Origin: Isoptericola croceus
GTDB taxonomy: Bacteria > Actinomycetota > Actinomycetes > Actinomycetales > Cellulomonadaceae
NCBI RefSeq assembly: GCF_029382255.1
Contig: NZ_JARLLG010000002.1
Location: forward strand, 434,001-498,000
Reading direction: 5' to 3'
Length of the DNA: 64,000 bases
Below the pieces are notes generated by a model. The model searched no databases, was not told where the DNA came from, and worked only from the letters and a program-made list of their open reading frames with translations. Made by a program: the position numbers and the translations under genes. How positions within the stretch are numbered: the stretch's first letter is position 1; each line of letters starts with the position of its first letter. Shown here piece by piece: positions 35,082 through 44,900 of the stretch.

Positions 35082-35105
35082 GGCAGGCAGGCGCTCCTGC
35101 CTGCC
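35082..35105 (+). promoter_or_regulatory. Perfect 10-bp hairpin in the 5' leader of the second Ig-like gene
   Basis: GGCAGGCAGG (35082-35091) pairs with CCTGCCTGCC (35096-35105) around the loop CGCT. It lies six bases before the GGAG ribosome site of the GTG at 35121, and no T-run follows. It could hinder or insulate translation initiation, or bind a protein. I matched no known riboswitch consensus around it. Confidence 0.5.
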
Positions 35106-35120
35106 AGAGCCGGAGCAGCT

Positions 35121-36482
35121 GTGAAACCGTCCCCCTCAGCCCACGCGCGCCTGCGAACGGTCGCGCTGATCGCCGCACTCTCGCTCGGCATCGCGCCGAC
35201 CGTCGCCGTACCAGCGGTTGCCGCCGCACCGGCAGCCGCCGCGGCGGCGTCTGCTGCCACGTCCGTGACGACGTCGGCCGTCTCCACCCATGGAATGGTG
35301 ACGGCGCCGGTGAGCACGCTGCGCAGCGCCAAGCCGACCATCACCGGGGCCGGCCGGGTCGGCAACCGGCTGACCGCCAAGCCAGGGAAGTGGGCCACCG
35401 GGACCACGTTCTCGTACACCTGGAGGGTCGGTGGCAAGAAGGTCGCCTCCGGCAAGACGTTCACGCCGAAGAAGAAGCACCTCGGCAAGAAGGTCACGGT
35501 CGTCGTCAAGGGCAAGAAGTCGGGCACCACGGTCACCCGCCAGAGCGCCGCGAAGAAGGTGTCGAAGGGTGTCTTCACCGCCCCGAAGCCCAAGATCACC
35601 GGGACCGCGAAGGTGGGCGGCACGCTGACCGCCAAGCCCGGCGGCTGGAAGCCGAAGCCCGCGAAGCTGCGCTACCAGTGGATGGCGAACGGCAAGGCGA
35701 TCAAGGGTGCGACGAGCAAGAAGTACAAGATCAAGGCCGCCCAGCAGGGCAAACGCATCACGGTGCGGGTCAAGGGCACGCGCAGCGGGTACAAGAACCG
35801 CACCCGGGTGAGCGCCGCGACAGCCAAGGTCGTCAGAAAGCCGCGCATCACGACGCAGCCGACGTCGGTGGCGGTTGATGCCGGGAAGACCGCGAAGATG
35901 ACGGTCTCCGCCACCGGTGGTGGCCTGAAGTACCAGTGGCAGCGACGTCCGCTCGAAGGGGGCACGTGGAAGAACCTGTCCGGGAAGACCTCCAGGACGC
36001 TCAGCTTCAAGGCCAAGGCCAAGGACACGTTGAGCGAGTACCGCGTCGTCGTGAAGAACGCCGCCGGCACGGTCCGGAGCAAGCCGGCACTGCTGTTCGT
36101 CGACTCGACGCAGGCGCATCCGTACCCGGCTGACACCATCTATCTGGGCAACTACTGGATGCAGGTGGTGGGCGAGACGGCTCTGTGGCGCAACGGCGCA
36201 CAGTCCGAGGTCTACGCCTACCTGGTGGCGTGCCCCGTCTCGGACGGTGTCACGAACGGCCCCTACTGGGACCTCTACACCTCCTACAAGGGCGGCTCGA
36301 ACAACCGCTGGTACCCAGGGACGGAGTGGGACGACGGCGTCGACGAGGACGGCTGCGGGATCATCGACATCAGCGCGACGTTGCCGGAGGCGCAGGCCAA
36401 GGGTGGCATCTGGTCCGTCACCGACCACAGCGGGTCGGGCGAGTACGCACCCATGACTCAGTACATCGCCGGATACAAGTAG
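35121..36482 (+). CDS. Secreted Ig-like-repeat protein, copy 2
   Basis: The 453-residue protein has a signal peptide (LRTVALIAALSLGIAPTVAVPAVA) and Lys-rich repeats. PTITGAGRVGNRLTAKPGKW begins the first (about 60-140), PKITGTAKVGGTLTAKPGGW the second (about 150-235), then an Ig-like domain PRITTQPTSVAVDAGKTAK (about 240-330). The C-terminal module has YLGNYWMQ and ends QYIAGYK, parallel to YAGNTLTQ and QFVRGIP in the first copy. GGAG at 35112-35115 sets the GTG start. Earlier in-frame codons lack a ribosome site and run through the hairpin. The very high lysine content would bind anionic wall polymers; that is inference. Confidence 0.76.
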   Translation: MKPSPSAHARLRTVALIAALSLGIAPTVAVPAVAAAPAAAAAASAATSVTTSAVSTHGMVTAPVSTLRSAKPTITGAGRVGNRLTAKPGKWATGTTFSYTWRVGGKKVASGKTFTPKKKHLGKKVTVVVKGKKSGTTVTRQSAAKKVSKGVFTAPKPKITGTAKVGGTLTAKPGGWKPKPAKLRYQWMANGKAIKGATSKKYKIKAAQQGKRITVRVKGTRSGYKNRTRVSAATAKVVRKPRITTQPTSVAVDAGKTAKMTVSATGGGLKYQWQRRPLEGGTWKNLSGKTSRTLSFKAKAKDTLSEYRVVVKNAAGTVRSKPALLFVDSTQAHPYPADTIYLGNYWMQVVGETALWRNGAQSEVYAYLVACPVSDGVTNGPYWDLYTSYKGGSNNRWYPGTEWDDGVDEDGCGIIDISATLPEAQAKGGIWSVTDHSGSGEYAPMTQYIAGYK

Positions 36483-36524
36483 CACGCCGGCGACAACCCC
36501 CGGGTAGCAGCGCTGCTCCACCGT

Positions 36525-36558
36525 GCGGCCGGCCGTCCGATCCTGGGCGGCCGGCCGC
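36525..36558 (+). terminator. Hairpin terminator after the second Ig-like gene
   Basis: GCGGCCGGCCG (36525-36535) pairs perfectly with CGGCCGGCCGC (36548-36558), 43 bases after the stop codon. No U-tract follows, as is common in high-GC actinobacteria. Confidence 0.6.
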
Positions 36559-36699
36559 CGTCGATGAACCCGGCTCGACCGGTGGCGGGTGAAGAACGGC
36601 AGCACCGGCTCGTTGGCCGGGCGCGGTCCGCCGTCGTGCCCCTACGATCGAGCGCTCCCACCACCCCGGCCGCCCGGCCCGTCGAGAGAGACCACCCCT

Positions 36700-37329
36700 A
36701 TGCGCACGTTCCTCGCTTCGATCGCTGTCGGTGCGCTGCTCGCCACCGGCTCGGCGGTGGCCGCCACCTCCACGGCCACGGCCGCCCCCGGCCCTGCCTC
36801 CGTCCAGACGGGCGTCGCCACCGCGAAGACGCCCGCCAAGGTCACCGTCAAGAAGATCATGACGAAGACCGCCCCGTACGGCGGCAAGGCGAAGATCAAG
36901 CCACGCGTCACCACGACCGGCACGGTGACGGTGAAGTCCAAGACGCTCACGGTCAAGAAGTCCGGGAAGACCATCGCGAAGAACAAGAAGAAGGTCTCGC
37001 TGAAGCCGGGCACGTACCGGGTGACCACGAAGGTCACGTTCCAGCGCTACACCGTGAGGTCCACCGCCCAGGGCACCACGAGGGTCCACGGCCCGAAGAA
37101 GACGAAGAAGCTGACGCAGAAGCTCGTGGTCAAGCAGGGCAAGAAGCCCTCGCGCACGGCCCCGGTCAGCAAGTGGAACTGCCCGAGCTGGGCGCCCATC
37201 AAGGGCAACCAGTCCGGTATCTACCACCTGCCGGGCGGTACGTACTACAGCCGCACCACGCCCGAGGAGTGCTTCACCACGGCAGCCGCCGCTCGCAACG
37301 CCGGCTACAGGGCGTCGAAGAACGGCTGA
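36700..37329 (+). CDS. Small secreted basic protein with C-terminal cysteine module
   Basis: The 209-residue protein starts [20 protein letters not shown], a clear signal peptide with cleavage near TATAA. The middle 100 residues are Lys/Thr/Val-rich beta-type sequence ([20 protein letters not shown]) without enzyme motifs. The C-terminal 50 residues read [20 protein letters not shown] and end with a [11 protein letters not shown] motif and NAGYRAS. I recall this small Cys module from the ends of actinobacterial secreted and nuclease proteins, where it resembles Ada-type metal-binding sequences. The ATG at 36700 follows GAGAGAGACC, and an earlier in-frame start lacks a signal sequence. Confidence 0.7.
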   Translation: MRTFLASIAVGALLATGSAVAATSTATAAPGPASVQTGVATAKTPAKVTVKKIMTKTAPYGGKAKIKPRVTTTGTVTVKSKTLTVKKSGKTIAKNKKKVSLKPGTYRVTTKVTFQRYTVRSTAQGTTRVHGPKKTKKLTQKLVVKQGKKPSRTAPVSKWNCPSWAPIKGNQSGIYHLPGGTYYSRTTPEECFTTAAAARNAGYRASKNG

Positions 37330-37472
37330 CCGCCGGGCAGCCACCTCGGAGGTCGACCCGCGGCGGGCCTCACCTACTACCCTGGGAAGTGCGCGCCCTT
37401 CGCGGCGTGCCCACTGCGCCGACGGGAGCCCCCAGCGCGCGACAGCACCGACGACGTCCCAGGAGGGCACCC

Positions 37473-39029
<1,557 letters not shown>

Positions 39030-39037
39030 CCCGTGGC

Positions 39038-39075
39038 GCCGTCGGGCACGGGGGACGACCCCCGTGCCCGACGGC
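39038..39075 (+). terminator. Strong hairpin terminator after ahcY
   Basis: A perfect 17-bp stem (39038-39054 with 39059-39075) around the loop ACGA begins nine bases after the ahcY stop. It is GC-rich with no U-tract. Confidence 0.75.
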
Positions 39076-39151
39076 GGCACGCACCTGGGCGGGTGAGCCC
39101 ACCGCTGGCGAGGCGCTGTGCTGCGCTCCCTCGGCGTCACCGACCAGGGCG

Positions 39152-39892
39152 TTGTGGTTCCTCGGCGTGTGGGCGGCGCTGGTCGCCCTCACCCCGGTCC
39201 TGCGGCGGGCGTGGCGCCGGTCGCGGTGGCGTGCCGCGGCCGCGGTGGTGGCCCTGCCGCTCGTGATCGACGCCCTGCGCTTCGGGGCGGGTCTTGACGA
39301 CCTCGCATGGGCCAACGTGCTCCTGGCGTGGACCGTACCCTTCGGTGCCGGAGTCGCCTACGCGACGGACCAGAGCGACGGCCGCAGGGCGAGGCCGAAC
39401 GCCTGGGCGCCCCTGGCCGGTGCGGCGGTGGCCGCGCTGGCCGCGGCGGCGCTGCTGATCGCCGTCGGGCCGTACCCGGCGAGCCTCGTCGGGATGCCCG
39501 GGGCCGAGATCTCCAACCTGGCGCCCCCGACCGCGCCCGTGGTCCTGCACGCCGTGGCCATGGTGTGCCTGGCGCTCGCGGTCCGGCGGCCGCTGGCCCG
39601 GTGGGCGGCCGGGCGTGGCCGCCCGGTCGTCCAGGCGGCGGCCCGGCGGTCGATGACCGTCTACCTGTGGCACCTCACCGCGATGTTCGCCGTCGTCGGC
39701 ATCGTGCTCCTGGGCCTCGGGCAGCGGCTGCCTGCCGCCTGGACCGCGGACTGGTGGGCGGGGCGGCCCGTCTGGTTCGGCGCCTACCTGCTCGTGCTGC
39801 TCGGTCTCGTCGCGGTCTTCGGGCGGTTCGAGACCTCCCGGGCCGGATCCGAGCAGGGCGCCGCCCCCACCGGTCGGGCGACCGGCCGGTGA
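39152..39892 (+). pseudogene. N-terminally truncated acyltransferase-3 protein
   Basis: The frame encodes only the latter part of an acyltransferase-3 protein: LWFLGVWAALVALTPVLRRA, then several helices, GPYPASLVGMPGAEISNLAPPT and SMTVYLWHLTAMFAVVG. The first three helices and the catalytic Arg/His region that family members carry in their opening 110 residues are absent. The 122 bases back to ahcY cannot encode them. Possible starts are TTG 39152 or GTG 39167, with no convincing ribosome site, right behind the ahcY terminator. It is most likely a decayed remnant. A short expressed membrane protein of 246 residues cannot be excluded. Confidence 0.65.
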
Positions 39893-39898
39893 GACGGC

Positions 39899-39933
39899 GA
39901 CGCCCCGCCCGGTCGAGGACCGGGCGGGGCGTC
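39899..39933. terminator. Bidirectional hairpin terminator between convergent genes
   Basis: A perfect 16-bp inverted repeat (39899-39914 with 39918-39933) around GAG lies between the truncated acyltransferase and the convergent lipoprotein gene, where a two-way terminator would be expected. Confidence 0.75.
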
Positions 39934-39956
39934 GGGGACAGCGCGGACAGCACGCG

Positions 39957-40382
39957 TCAGGAGCAGTTCTCCGTCGTGTACTCGTCGAGCTCGGCGATCG
40001 CGCCGTTGAACTCCTCGCTCGAGAACCCAGCCATCGCCTCGGTGAGCGCGGCCTGGTCGGCGTTCTCCAGGTCGGACAGCGCCTCGGAGGCCGTGTCCGT
40101 GAAGTTGCGGATGGTCGAGGAGACCACGGCGTAGGAGTCCGAGATCTCCTCGGGGGCCTCGATGGACTCGACCTGCGTGGTCACCTCCTCGAGGGAGGCG
40201 ATCGCCGCGTCCGGGTCGCTGGGGTCGATGCTGGTCTGCAGCTCGGTGGTCAGCTCGTCGACCGAGCTGAAGGAGTCGCAGAATGCCTGCGCAGACTCGT
40301 CCGAGCCGCCGCACGCGGCCAGCGAGAGGGTGAGTACGCCGGCAGTGGCCAGAGCGGTGCTCCGGGAGAGGTGGTTTCGCAT
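39957..40382 (-). CDS. Small lipoprotein of unknown function
   Basis: A 141-residue exported protein with a lipobox (LTLSLAAC, Cys24) and a highly acidic, helix-rich body: CDSFSSVDELTTELQTSIDP, later FTDTASEALSDLENADQAAL. It ends with ENCS, so the two non-lipid cysteines could form a disulfide joining the ends. No enzyme motif is seen. Similar acidic helical lipoproteins are common in actinobacteria without known role. It lies 69 bases downstream of the RDD gene, possibly in the same transcript. Confidence 0.7.
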   Translation of the reverse strand: MRNHLSRSTALATAGVLTLSLAACGGSDESAQAFCDSFSSVDELTTELQTSIDPSDPDAAIASLEEVTTQVESIEAPEEISDSYAVVSSTIRNFTDTASEALSDLENADQAALTEAMAGFSSEEFNGAIAELDEYTTENCS

Positions 40383-40451
40383 GCCGCCACCTTAGGGGTT
40401 GCTCCGAGCAAGGTCACAGCCCGTCTTCAGGCGTGGACGCCTGCGCGGGCC

Positions 40452-41273
40452 TCAGTCGCGCGGGTCGGCGACGGCGTACGGCAGGCGGTGCAGCACGTCG
40501 GCCTGCTGGACGGCACGTTCCCGCTCGGCCTGGCCCCGCACCAGCTCGCGGTCCCGGCGCTCGTGCAGCACCGCGTGCAGGAACGCCTCGGCCGGGGTGC
40601 CCGGCGGTGGCCCAGGGGCCACGTACGTCTCGACCTGCCCGGCCAGCTCGTCCGTCAGCCGTGCGCGGGAGGACGGGGCGAGCCGCGGAGCGCGGTCCAG
40701 CACCTGCCGGGCCCGCAGCGCCAGGCCGTCGGGCAGCCGCCGGATGTCGGCCGTGTGCGCCCAGCCGGCCAGGTCCGGCGCCATGACCAGCGGTCGCTCC
40801 CAGCCTCGGGCCCCCCGCACCCGCACGGCGTACGTGCCCGCGAGGAGGTCGCCGAGCCGCTTGCCGCGCGCGTTGGCGAGCGAGGTGATGACCGCAACGG
40901 CACCGAAGGTCAGCCACAGCTCGAAGACGCCGACCAGAGCCCGGATGAGCGCGTGCCGGAATCTCACCGGGCCGCCGTCGTCGCGCACCACCCGCAGGCC
41001 CGTGGCGAGCTTGCCCAGCGAGCGCCCGCGGCTCAGTGTCTCGACCGCGACGGGCAGGGCGACGAAGAACGCCACTACGAAGACGATCGAGACCGTGTTG
41101 CTCCACTGCACGTCGAGACGGTCGATGGTCGTGCCCATCAGCACGCCCAGCGTGACGGAGAAGAGCACCACCGTCACCACAGCGTCCAGCAGCGCACCGA
41201 CCGCACGCGTCGCGAACGACGCCGGGCGTGCGTCGAGGACCACGCCCTCGCCGATGAGGATTCCGTCCTGCAC
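40452..41273 (-). CDS. RDD-family membrane protein
   Basis: A 273-residue protein with an RDD domain of about 140 residues: DARPASFATRAVGALLDAVV carries the family's Arg and Asp, and GRSLGKLATGLRVVRDDGGP carries the later conserved Arg/Asp. Three or four membrane helices are present. The C-terminal 110 residues are soluble and helical (RLTDELAGQVETYV). RDD function is mostly unknown, with ion exchange proposed for some members. GGAGGCAC precedes the GTG start. It is divergent from the SpoIIM-like gene; this pairing beside a MoxR/DUF58 operon recurs in actinobacteria. Confidence 0.87.
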   Translation of the reverse strand: MQDGILIGEGVVLDARPASFATRAVGALLDAVVTVVLFSVTLGVLMGTTIDRLDVQWSNTVSIVFVVAFFVALPVAVETLSRGRSLGKLATGLRVVRDDGGPVRFRHALIRALVGVFELWLTFGAVAVITSLANARGKRLGDLLAGTYAVRVRGARGWERPLVMAPDLAGWAHTADIRRLPDGLALRARQVLDRAPRLAPSSRARLTDELAGQVETYVAPGPPPGTPAEAFLHAVLHERRDRELVRGQAERERAVQQADVLHRLPYAVADPRD

Positions 41274-41347
41274 CGTGCCTCCGTCTCCTCGGATCTACCT
41301 GCGGGCGCCGTCCTCACGACGCCACCTCCTGTGGCAGGGTAGCGGGC

Positions 41348-42337
41348 GTGGACCTGGATGCCTTCACCGCCGTGCACCGCCCGGAGTGGGACCGCCTCAA
41401 CCGTCTCGCGAAACAGCGCCGGCTCGACGGTGCGGAGGCCGACGAGCTCGTCCGTCTCTACCAGGCGGTCGCCACCCATTTGTCGACCGTCCGGTCGGCC
41501 GCACCCGACCCGGTGCTGGTCACCCGGCTCTCCGAGCTCCTGAGCCGGTCACGCACCCGGATCGCCGGGGCGCACGAGCCGGCCTGGTCCGACGTCGTCC
41601 GCTACGCCACGGTCACCGTCCCGGCCGCGCTGTACCGGGTCCGGTGGTGGACCTTCTGGGTGACCGCCGGCTTCCTCCTGGTGGCCGTGATCGCCGGCGT
41701 GCGGGTCGCCGTCGACCCCGACGCGCTCGCGGCCCTGGGCCCGCCGTCGTGGCAGGAGAGCTATGTCAACGACGCGTTCGAGTCCTACTACGATCCCGGC
41801 ACGTCGTTCGCCGCGATGGTGTGGACCAACAACGCCTGGATCGCCGCCCAGACGATCGCCTTCGGTGTCACGGGTGCCTTGCCCGTCTACGTGCTGCTCT
41901 CCAACGCCGTCAGCATCGGCGCGATCGGTGGGATGATGGCCGCGCACGGCGAGCTGACGCTGTTCCTGCAGCTCATCACGCCGCACGGCCTGCTGGAGCT
42001 GACGTGCATCTTCGTGGCCGGGGCGGCAGGGCTCAAGCTGTTCTGGGCGTGGGTGGACCCGGGCCCGCGGCCCCGGGCGACGGCGCTCGCGGCCGAGGGG
42101 CGGGCGCTGTTCACCATCGCCGTCGGGCTCGTCGGGGCGCTCGCGCTGTCCGGTGTCGTCGAGGGTTTCGTCACGGGCTCCGCCCTGCCGTGGTGGCTCA
42201 AGATCGTCATCGGCGCGCTGGCGCTGGCGGCGTTCCTCGCGTACTACCTCGTGCTCGGTCGGCGCGCGGTCCGGGCAGGGGAGACCGGTGACCTCGACGT
42301 CGACCGCGCGGGCGCCGTCCTCCCCACAGCAGGCTGA
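41348..42337 (+). CDS. SpoIIM-like (DUF95) membrane protein
   Basis: A 329-residue protein with an N-terminal soluble part (MDLDAFTAVHRPEWDRLNRLAK) and about five membrane helices of the stage II sporulation protein M family. NNAWIAAQTIAFGVTGALPV, GGMMAAHGELTLFLQLITPHG and HGLLELTCIFVAGAAGL are typical. In non-sporulating actinobacteria these proteins accompany RDD, MoxR and DUF58 genes and have no settled function. The GTG start is 74 bases from the divergent RDD start. The stop lies inside a duplicated 20-base sequence next to a large palindrome. Confidence 0.88.
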   Translation: MDLDAFTAVHRPEWDRLNRLAKQRRLDGAEADELVRLYQAVATHLSTVRSAAPDPVLVTRLSELLSRSRTRIAGAHEPAWSDVVRYATVTVPAALYRVRWWTFWVTAGFLLVAVIAGVRVAVDPDALAALGPPSWQESYVNDAFESYYDPGTSFAAMVWTNNAWIAAQTIAFGVTGALPVYVLLSNAVSIGAIGGMMAAHGELTLFLQLITPHGLLELTCIFVAGAAGLKLFWAWVDPGPRPRATALAAEGRALFTIAVGLVGALALSGVVEGFVTGSALPWWLKIVIGALALAAFLAYYLVLGRRAVRAGETGDLDVDRAGAVLPTAG

Positions 42338-42372
42338 CCCCGTGCGGCTGCGGCTGACCCCGTGCGGTTGTG
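42333..42372 (+). repeat. Tandem 20-bp direct repeat at the SpoIIM-like stop codon
   Basis: GCTGACCCCGTGCGGCTGCG (42333-42352) is followed at once by a copy with two mismatches (42353-42372). The first copy contains the SpoIIM-like stop codon. The second forms part of the left arm of the adjoining palindrome. It looks like a duplication at the edge of an inserted repetitive palindrome. Confidence 0.7.
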
Positions 42373-42446
42373 GGCGTGATTTCTGGGCTGCAGTATCGGG
42401 CAAACGTGGGCATAACGGGCCAGAAATCACGCCCACAACCGCACGG
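42360..42446. repeat. Perfect 27-bp inverted repeat filling a convergent intergenic gap
   Basis: The left arm 42360-42386 is exactly complementary to the right arm 42420-42446, with a 33-base spacer. The core reads GGGCGTGATTTCTGG and, on the right, CCAGAAATCACGCCC. It occupies nearly all of the 111 bases between the stops of the SpoIIM-like and DUF58 genes. Its lower GC core and palindromic form suggest a REP-like or miniature mobile element acting as a two-way terminator. Confidence 0.8.
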
Positions 42447-42448
42447 CG

Positions 42449-43822
42449 TCAAAGGCGGCCGGCGGCCTTGAGGGCTAGGTAGGTGTCCGCGAGGCGCGGT
42501 GCGAGCTGGTCGGGGAGCGCCTCGAACACCTCCGCGCCGTGCTGGCGCAGCACCGCTGCCACGGCCGACCGCTCCAGGTCCCCCCGCGCGGCGGCCGCGG
42601 CGTCGTAGACCTCCTCGATGCTCTCGCGGCCGGATCGCATCGCCGCGACCTCCGCGTCGGAGACCGCCGCGACCACGACCTGGTGCGTCCCGGAGAGCTG
42701 GTCGATCACGGGCAGGAGCCCGGTCTCCACGACGGCAGGGTCGAGCGACGTCAGCAGCACGACGAGGGCTCGCTGCGAGACCCGCGCGCGTACCTGGCCC
42801 ACGAGCCCGGTCCAGTCCGTCTCCAGCAGCGCCGGCTCCACGGCGGCCAGCGACTCGGCCATCGCGGGGAGCAGACGTGGCCCCGACGCCCCGGCGACCC
42901 GCGCGCGCAGCCTCCGGTCGTAGGCCAGGACCTGGAAGCGGTCGCCCGCGCGGTCGGCCAGCGCGCCCAGCAGCAGCGCCGCCTCGACGCTCGCTTCCAG
43001 CCGGGTGCCGCCGGTGTTCACCGACCCCTCGAAGGCGGTCCCGATGCGGGCCGCCGAGGTCCGCCCCGTGTCGAGCACGACGACGACCCGCCGGTCACGC
43101 TCGGGGCGCCAGGTCCGCACGACGACGTCGCCGCCCCGTGCCGTCGCACGCCAGTCGATCGAGCGGACGTCGTCCCCCACCACGTACTCGCGCAGGGAGT
43201 CGAACTCGGTGCCCTCGCCCCGTACCTGCACCGAGGCGCGGCCGTCCATCTCGCGCAGCCGTGCCAGCCGGCTCGGCAGGTGCCGACGAGAGGCGAACTC
43301 GGGCAGTACCCGGATCCTGCCGCCCACGTCGATCGACGCCTGGCGCCCGGCCAGGCGGAGCGGCCCCAGCGTGCGGATCGTCACGGGTCCGGCGGTGCGC
43401 TCGCCGCGTCGTGTCGGCAGCAGGGGAGTCCGCAGCCGTGCGGACTCGCCCGCAGGCAGGTCCACCGTGTGCCGGGCGGTGCGGGCCGGCTGGGCCGGGT
43501 CGGTGTGCGGTCGCAGGCCACCGTCGTCGTCGAGGGCGGTGGCGAGCGACGGGGGCCAGGCGTCGCGGACGAGCGCGCGCAACCGCCGTCGTGCCGCGTT
43601 GGTCAGCACGAGCTGCGACGTCGCCGGCGTGCCCAGCCGGACCGACGACGGCACGGTCCGTTGCACCGTGACCTGCCGGGGCGAGGCGGCCAACGCGACG
43701 TCGAGCACGCAGACGGCGACGACCACGACGGCCCAGACCAGCACCGTCCCGGGTACCGGCCAGATCGCGACCGGCACCAGGCCGAGCGCCGCCAGGGCGA
43801 CGGCACGCCAGGACAGCGCCAT
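42449..43822 (-). CDS. DUF58-domain protein
   Basis: The 457-residue product has two N-terminal membrane helices (AALGLVPVAIWPVPGTVLVW) and the DUF58 core. The diagnostic stretch is EFDSLREYVVGDDVRSIDWRATAR, followed by a von Willebrand-A-like region with VVVVLDTGR. DUF58 proteins pair with MoxR ATPases, probably as substrates or effectors of a chaperone-type complex at the membrane. ATG 43822 is used: the MoxR stop lies one base upstream (TGACATG), and an earlier in-frame ATG would run through that gene. It is the last gene of the overlapping operon. Confidence 0.88.
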   Translation of the reverse strand: MALSWRAVALAALGLVPVAIWPVPGTVLVWAVVVVAVCVLDVALAASPRQVTVQRTVPSSVRLGTPATSQLVLTNAARRRLRALVRDAWPPSLATALDDDGGLRPHTDPAQPARTARHTVDLPAGESARLRTPLLPTRRGERTAGPVTIRTLGPLRLAGRQASIDVGGRIRVLPEFASRRHLPSRLARLREMDGRASVQVRGEGTEFDSLREYVVGDDVRSIDWRATARGGDVVVRTWRPERDRRVVVVLDTGRTSAARIGTAFEGSVNTGGTRLEASVEAALLLGALADRAGDRFQVLAYDRRLRARVAGASGPRLLPAMAESLAAVEPALLETDWTGLVGQVRARVSQRALVVLLTSLDPAVVETGLLPVIDQLSGTHQVVVAAVSDAEVAAMRSGRESIEEVYDAAAAARGDLERSAVAAVLRQHGAEVFEALPDQLAPRLADTYLALKAAGRL

Positions 43823-43823
43823 G

Positions 43824-44900
43824 TCAGCGGGGGACCGGGACGGCGGCCAGGACGGTCCCGAGCACCGACTCGGCGGTGACACCCTCGAGCTCCGCCTCCG
43901 GGCGGAGCTGGACGCGGTGCCGCAGCGTCGGGTGGGCCAGCGCCTTGACGTCGTCCGGGGTCACGTACATGCGCCCCGACAGCCAGGCCCACGCGCGAGC
44001 CGTCGCGAGCAGCGCCGTCGCGCCACGGGGCGAGACGCCGAGCTGCAGCGACGGTGACTGGCGGGTCGCCCGGCAGACGTCGACGGCGTAGCCGAGGACC
44101 TCGGGGGAGACCTCGACCTGGCGGACCTCGGCCCGCGCGGCGGCGAGCACGGCCGGGTCCGCGACGGCGCGCACGCCGGCCGCCCCCAGGTCCCGCGGGT
44201 CGAACCCGCCCGCGTGGCGGGCCAGCACCTCGACCTCGGCGTCGCGCTCGGGCAGCGGCAGCAGCACCTTGAGCAGGAAGCGGTCGAGCTGGGCCTCCGG
44301 CAGGGGGTACGTGCCCTCGTGCTCCACCGGGTTCTGCGTGGCGATGACGAGGAACGGCGCCGGCAGCGGGCGCGGCTCGCCGTCGACGGAGACCTGCCGC
44401 TCCTCCATGGACTCCAGCAGCGAGGCCTGCGTCTTGGGGGGCGTGCGGTTGATCTCGTCCGCGAGCAGCAGGTTGGTGAACACCGGGCCCTGGCGGAACG
44501 AGAACTCGGCCGTGCGGGCGTCGTAGACCAGCGAACCGGTCACGTCACCGGGCATGAGGTCGGGGGTGAACTGCACGCGCTTGAAGTCGAGGTCCAGCGA
44601 CGCGGCCAGCGTGCGCACCAGCAGGGTCTTGGCCACACCGGGCACACCCTCGAGCAGCACGTGCCCCGAGCAGAGCAGGGCGATGAGCAGGCTGGTCACC
44701 GCAGAGTCCTGCCCGACGACGGCCTTGCCGACCTCGGTGCGCACGTCCGCCAGGGCGCGGCGCAGCTCGAGCGACGGCTGCGGCGGCTCGGGGGGCGCGG
44801 GCGGTGCGGGCGCTGCGGGTGCCAGGGTGTCCGCGGTGGCGGCGGGCTCCGATGGGCCGGGGACGCTCGGGGACTGCTGGTTCTCGTCGGGTGGGGTCAC
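43824..44900 (-). CDS. MoxR-family AAA+ ATPase
   Basis: A 358-residue AAA+ protein. After a Pro/Ala-rich, probably flexible N-terminus of 45 residues, it has Walker A LLEGVPGVAKT, the Walker B region NLLLADEINRTPPKTQASLL, sensor 1 ATQNPVEHEGTYPLPEAQLD and a C-terminal lid with SPRGATALLATARAWAW. MoxR ATPases act as chaperones maturing partner proteins, often with a MIDAS/VWA fold such as the adjoining DUF58 protein. The GTG start overlaps the DUF4350 stop as GTGA. A longer open frame upstream only shadows that gene. Confidence 0.94.
   Translation of the reverse strand: MTPPDENQQSPSVPGPSEPAATADTLAPAAPAPPAPPEPPQPSLELRRALADVRTEVGKAVVGQDSAVTSLLIALLCSGHVLLEGVPGVAKTLLVRTLAASLDLDFKRVQFTPDLMPGDVTGSLVYDARTAEFSFRQGPVFTNLLLADEINRTPPKTQASLLESMEERQVSVDGEPRPLPAPFLVIATQNPVEHEGTYPLPEAQLDRFLLKVLLPLPERDAEVEVLARHAGGFDPRDLGAAGVRAVADPAVLAAARAEVRQVEVSPEVLGYAVDVCRATRQSPSLQLGVSPRGATALLATARAWAWLSGRMYVTPDDVKALAHPTLRHRVQLRPEAELEGVTAESVLGTVLAAVPVPR

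Noticed and set aside
34921-35120. Possible riboswitch (cobalamin, c-di-GMP or c-di-AMP type) in the leader of the second Ig-like gene
   Set aside because: GGGTGAAATCCG looked partly cobalamin-like, but the remaining conserved elements of each class are missing.
36564-37472. Upstream extension of the ahcY frame
   Set aside because: It overlaps the small secreted protein gene and encodes His/Arg-rich shadow sequence; AGGAGGG marks the ATG at 37473.
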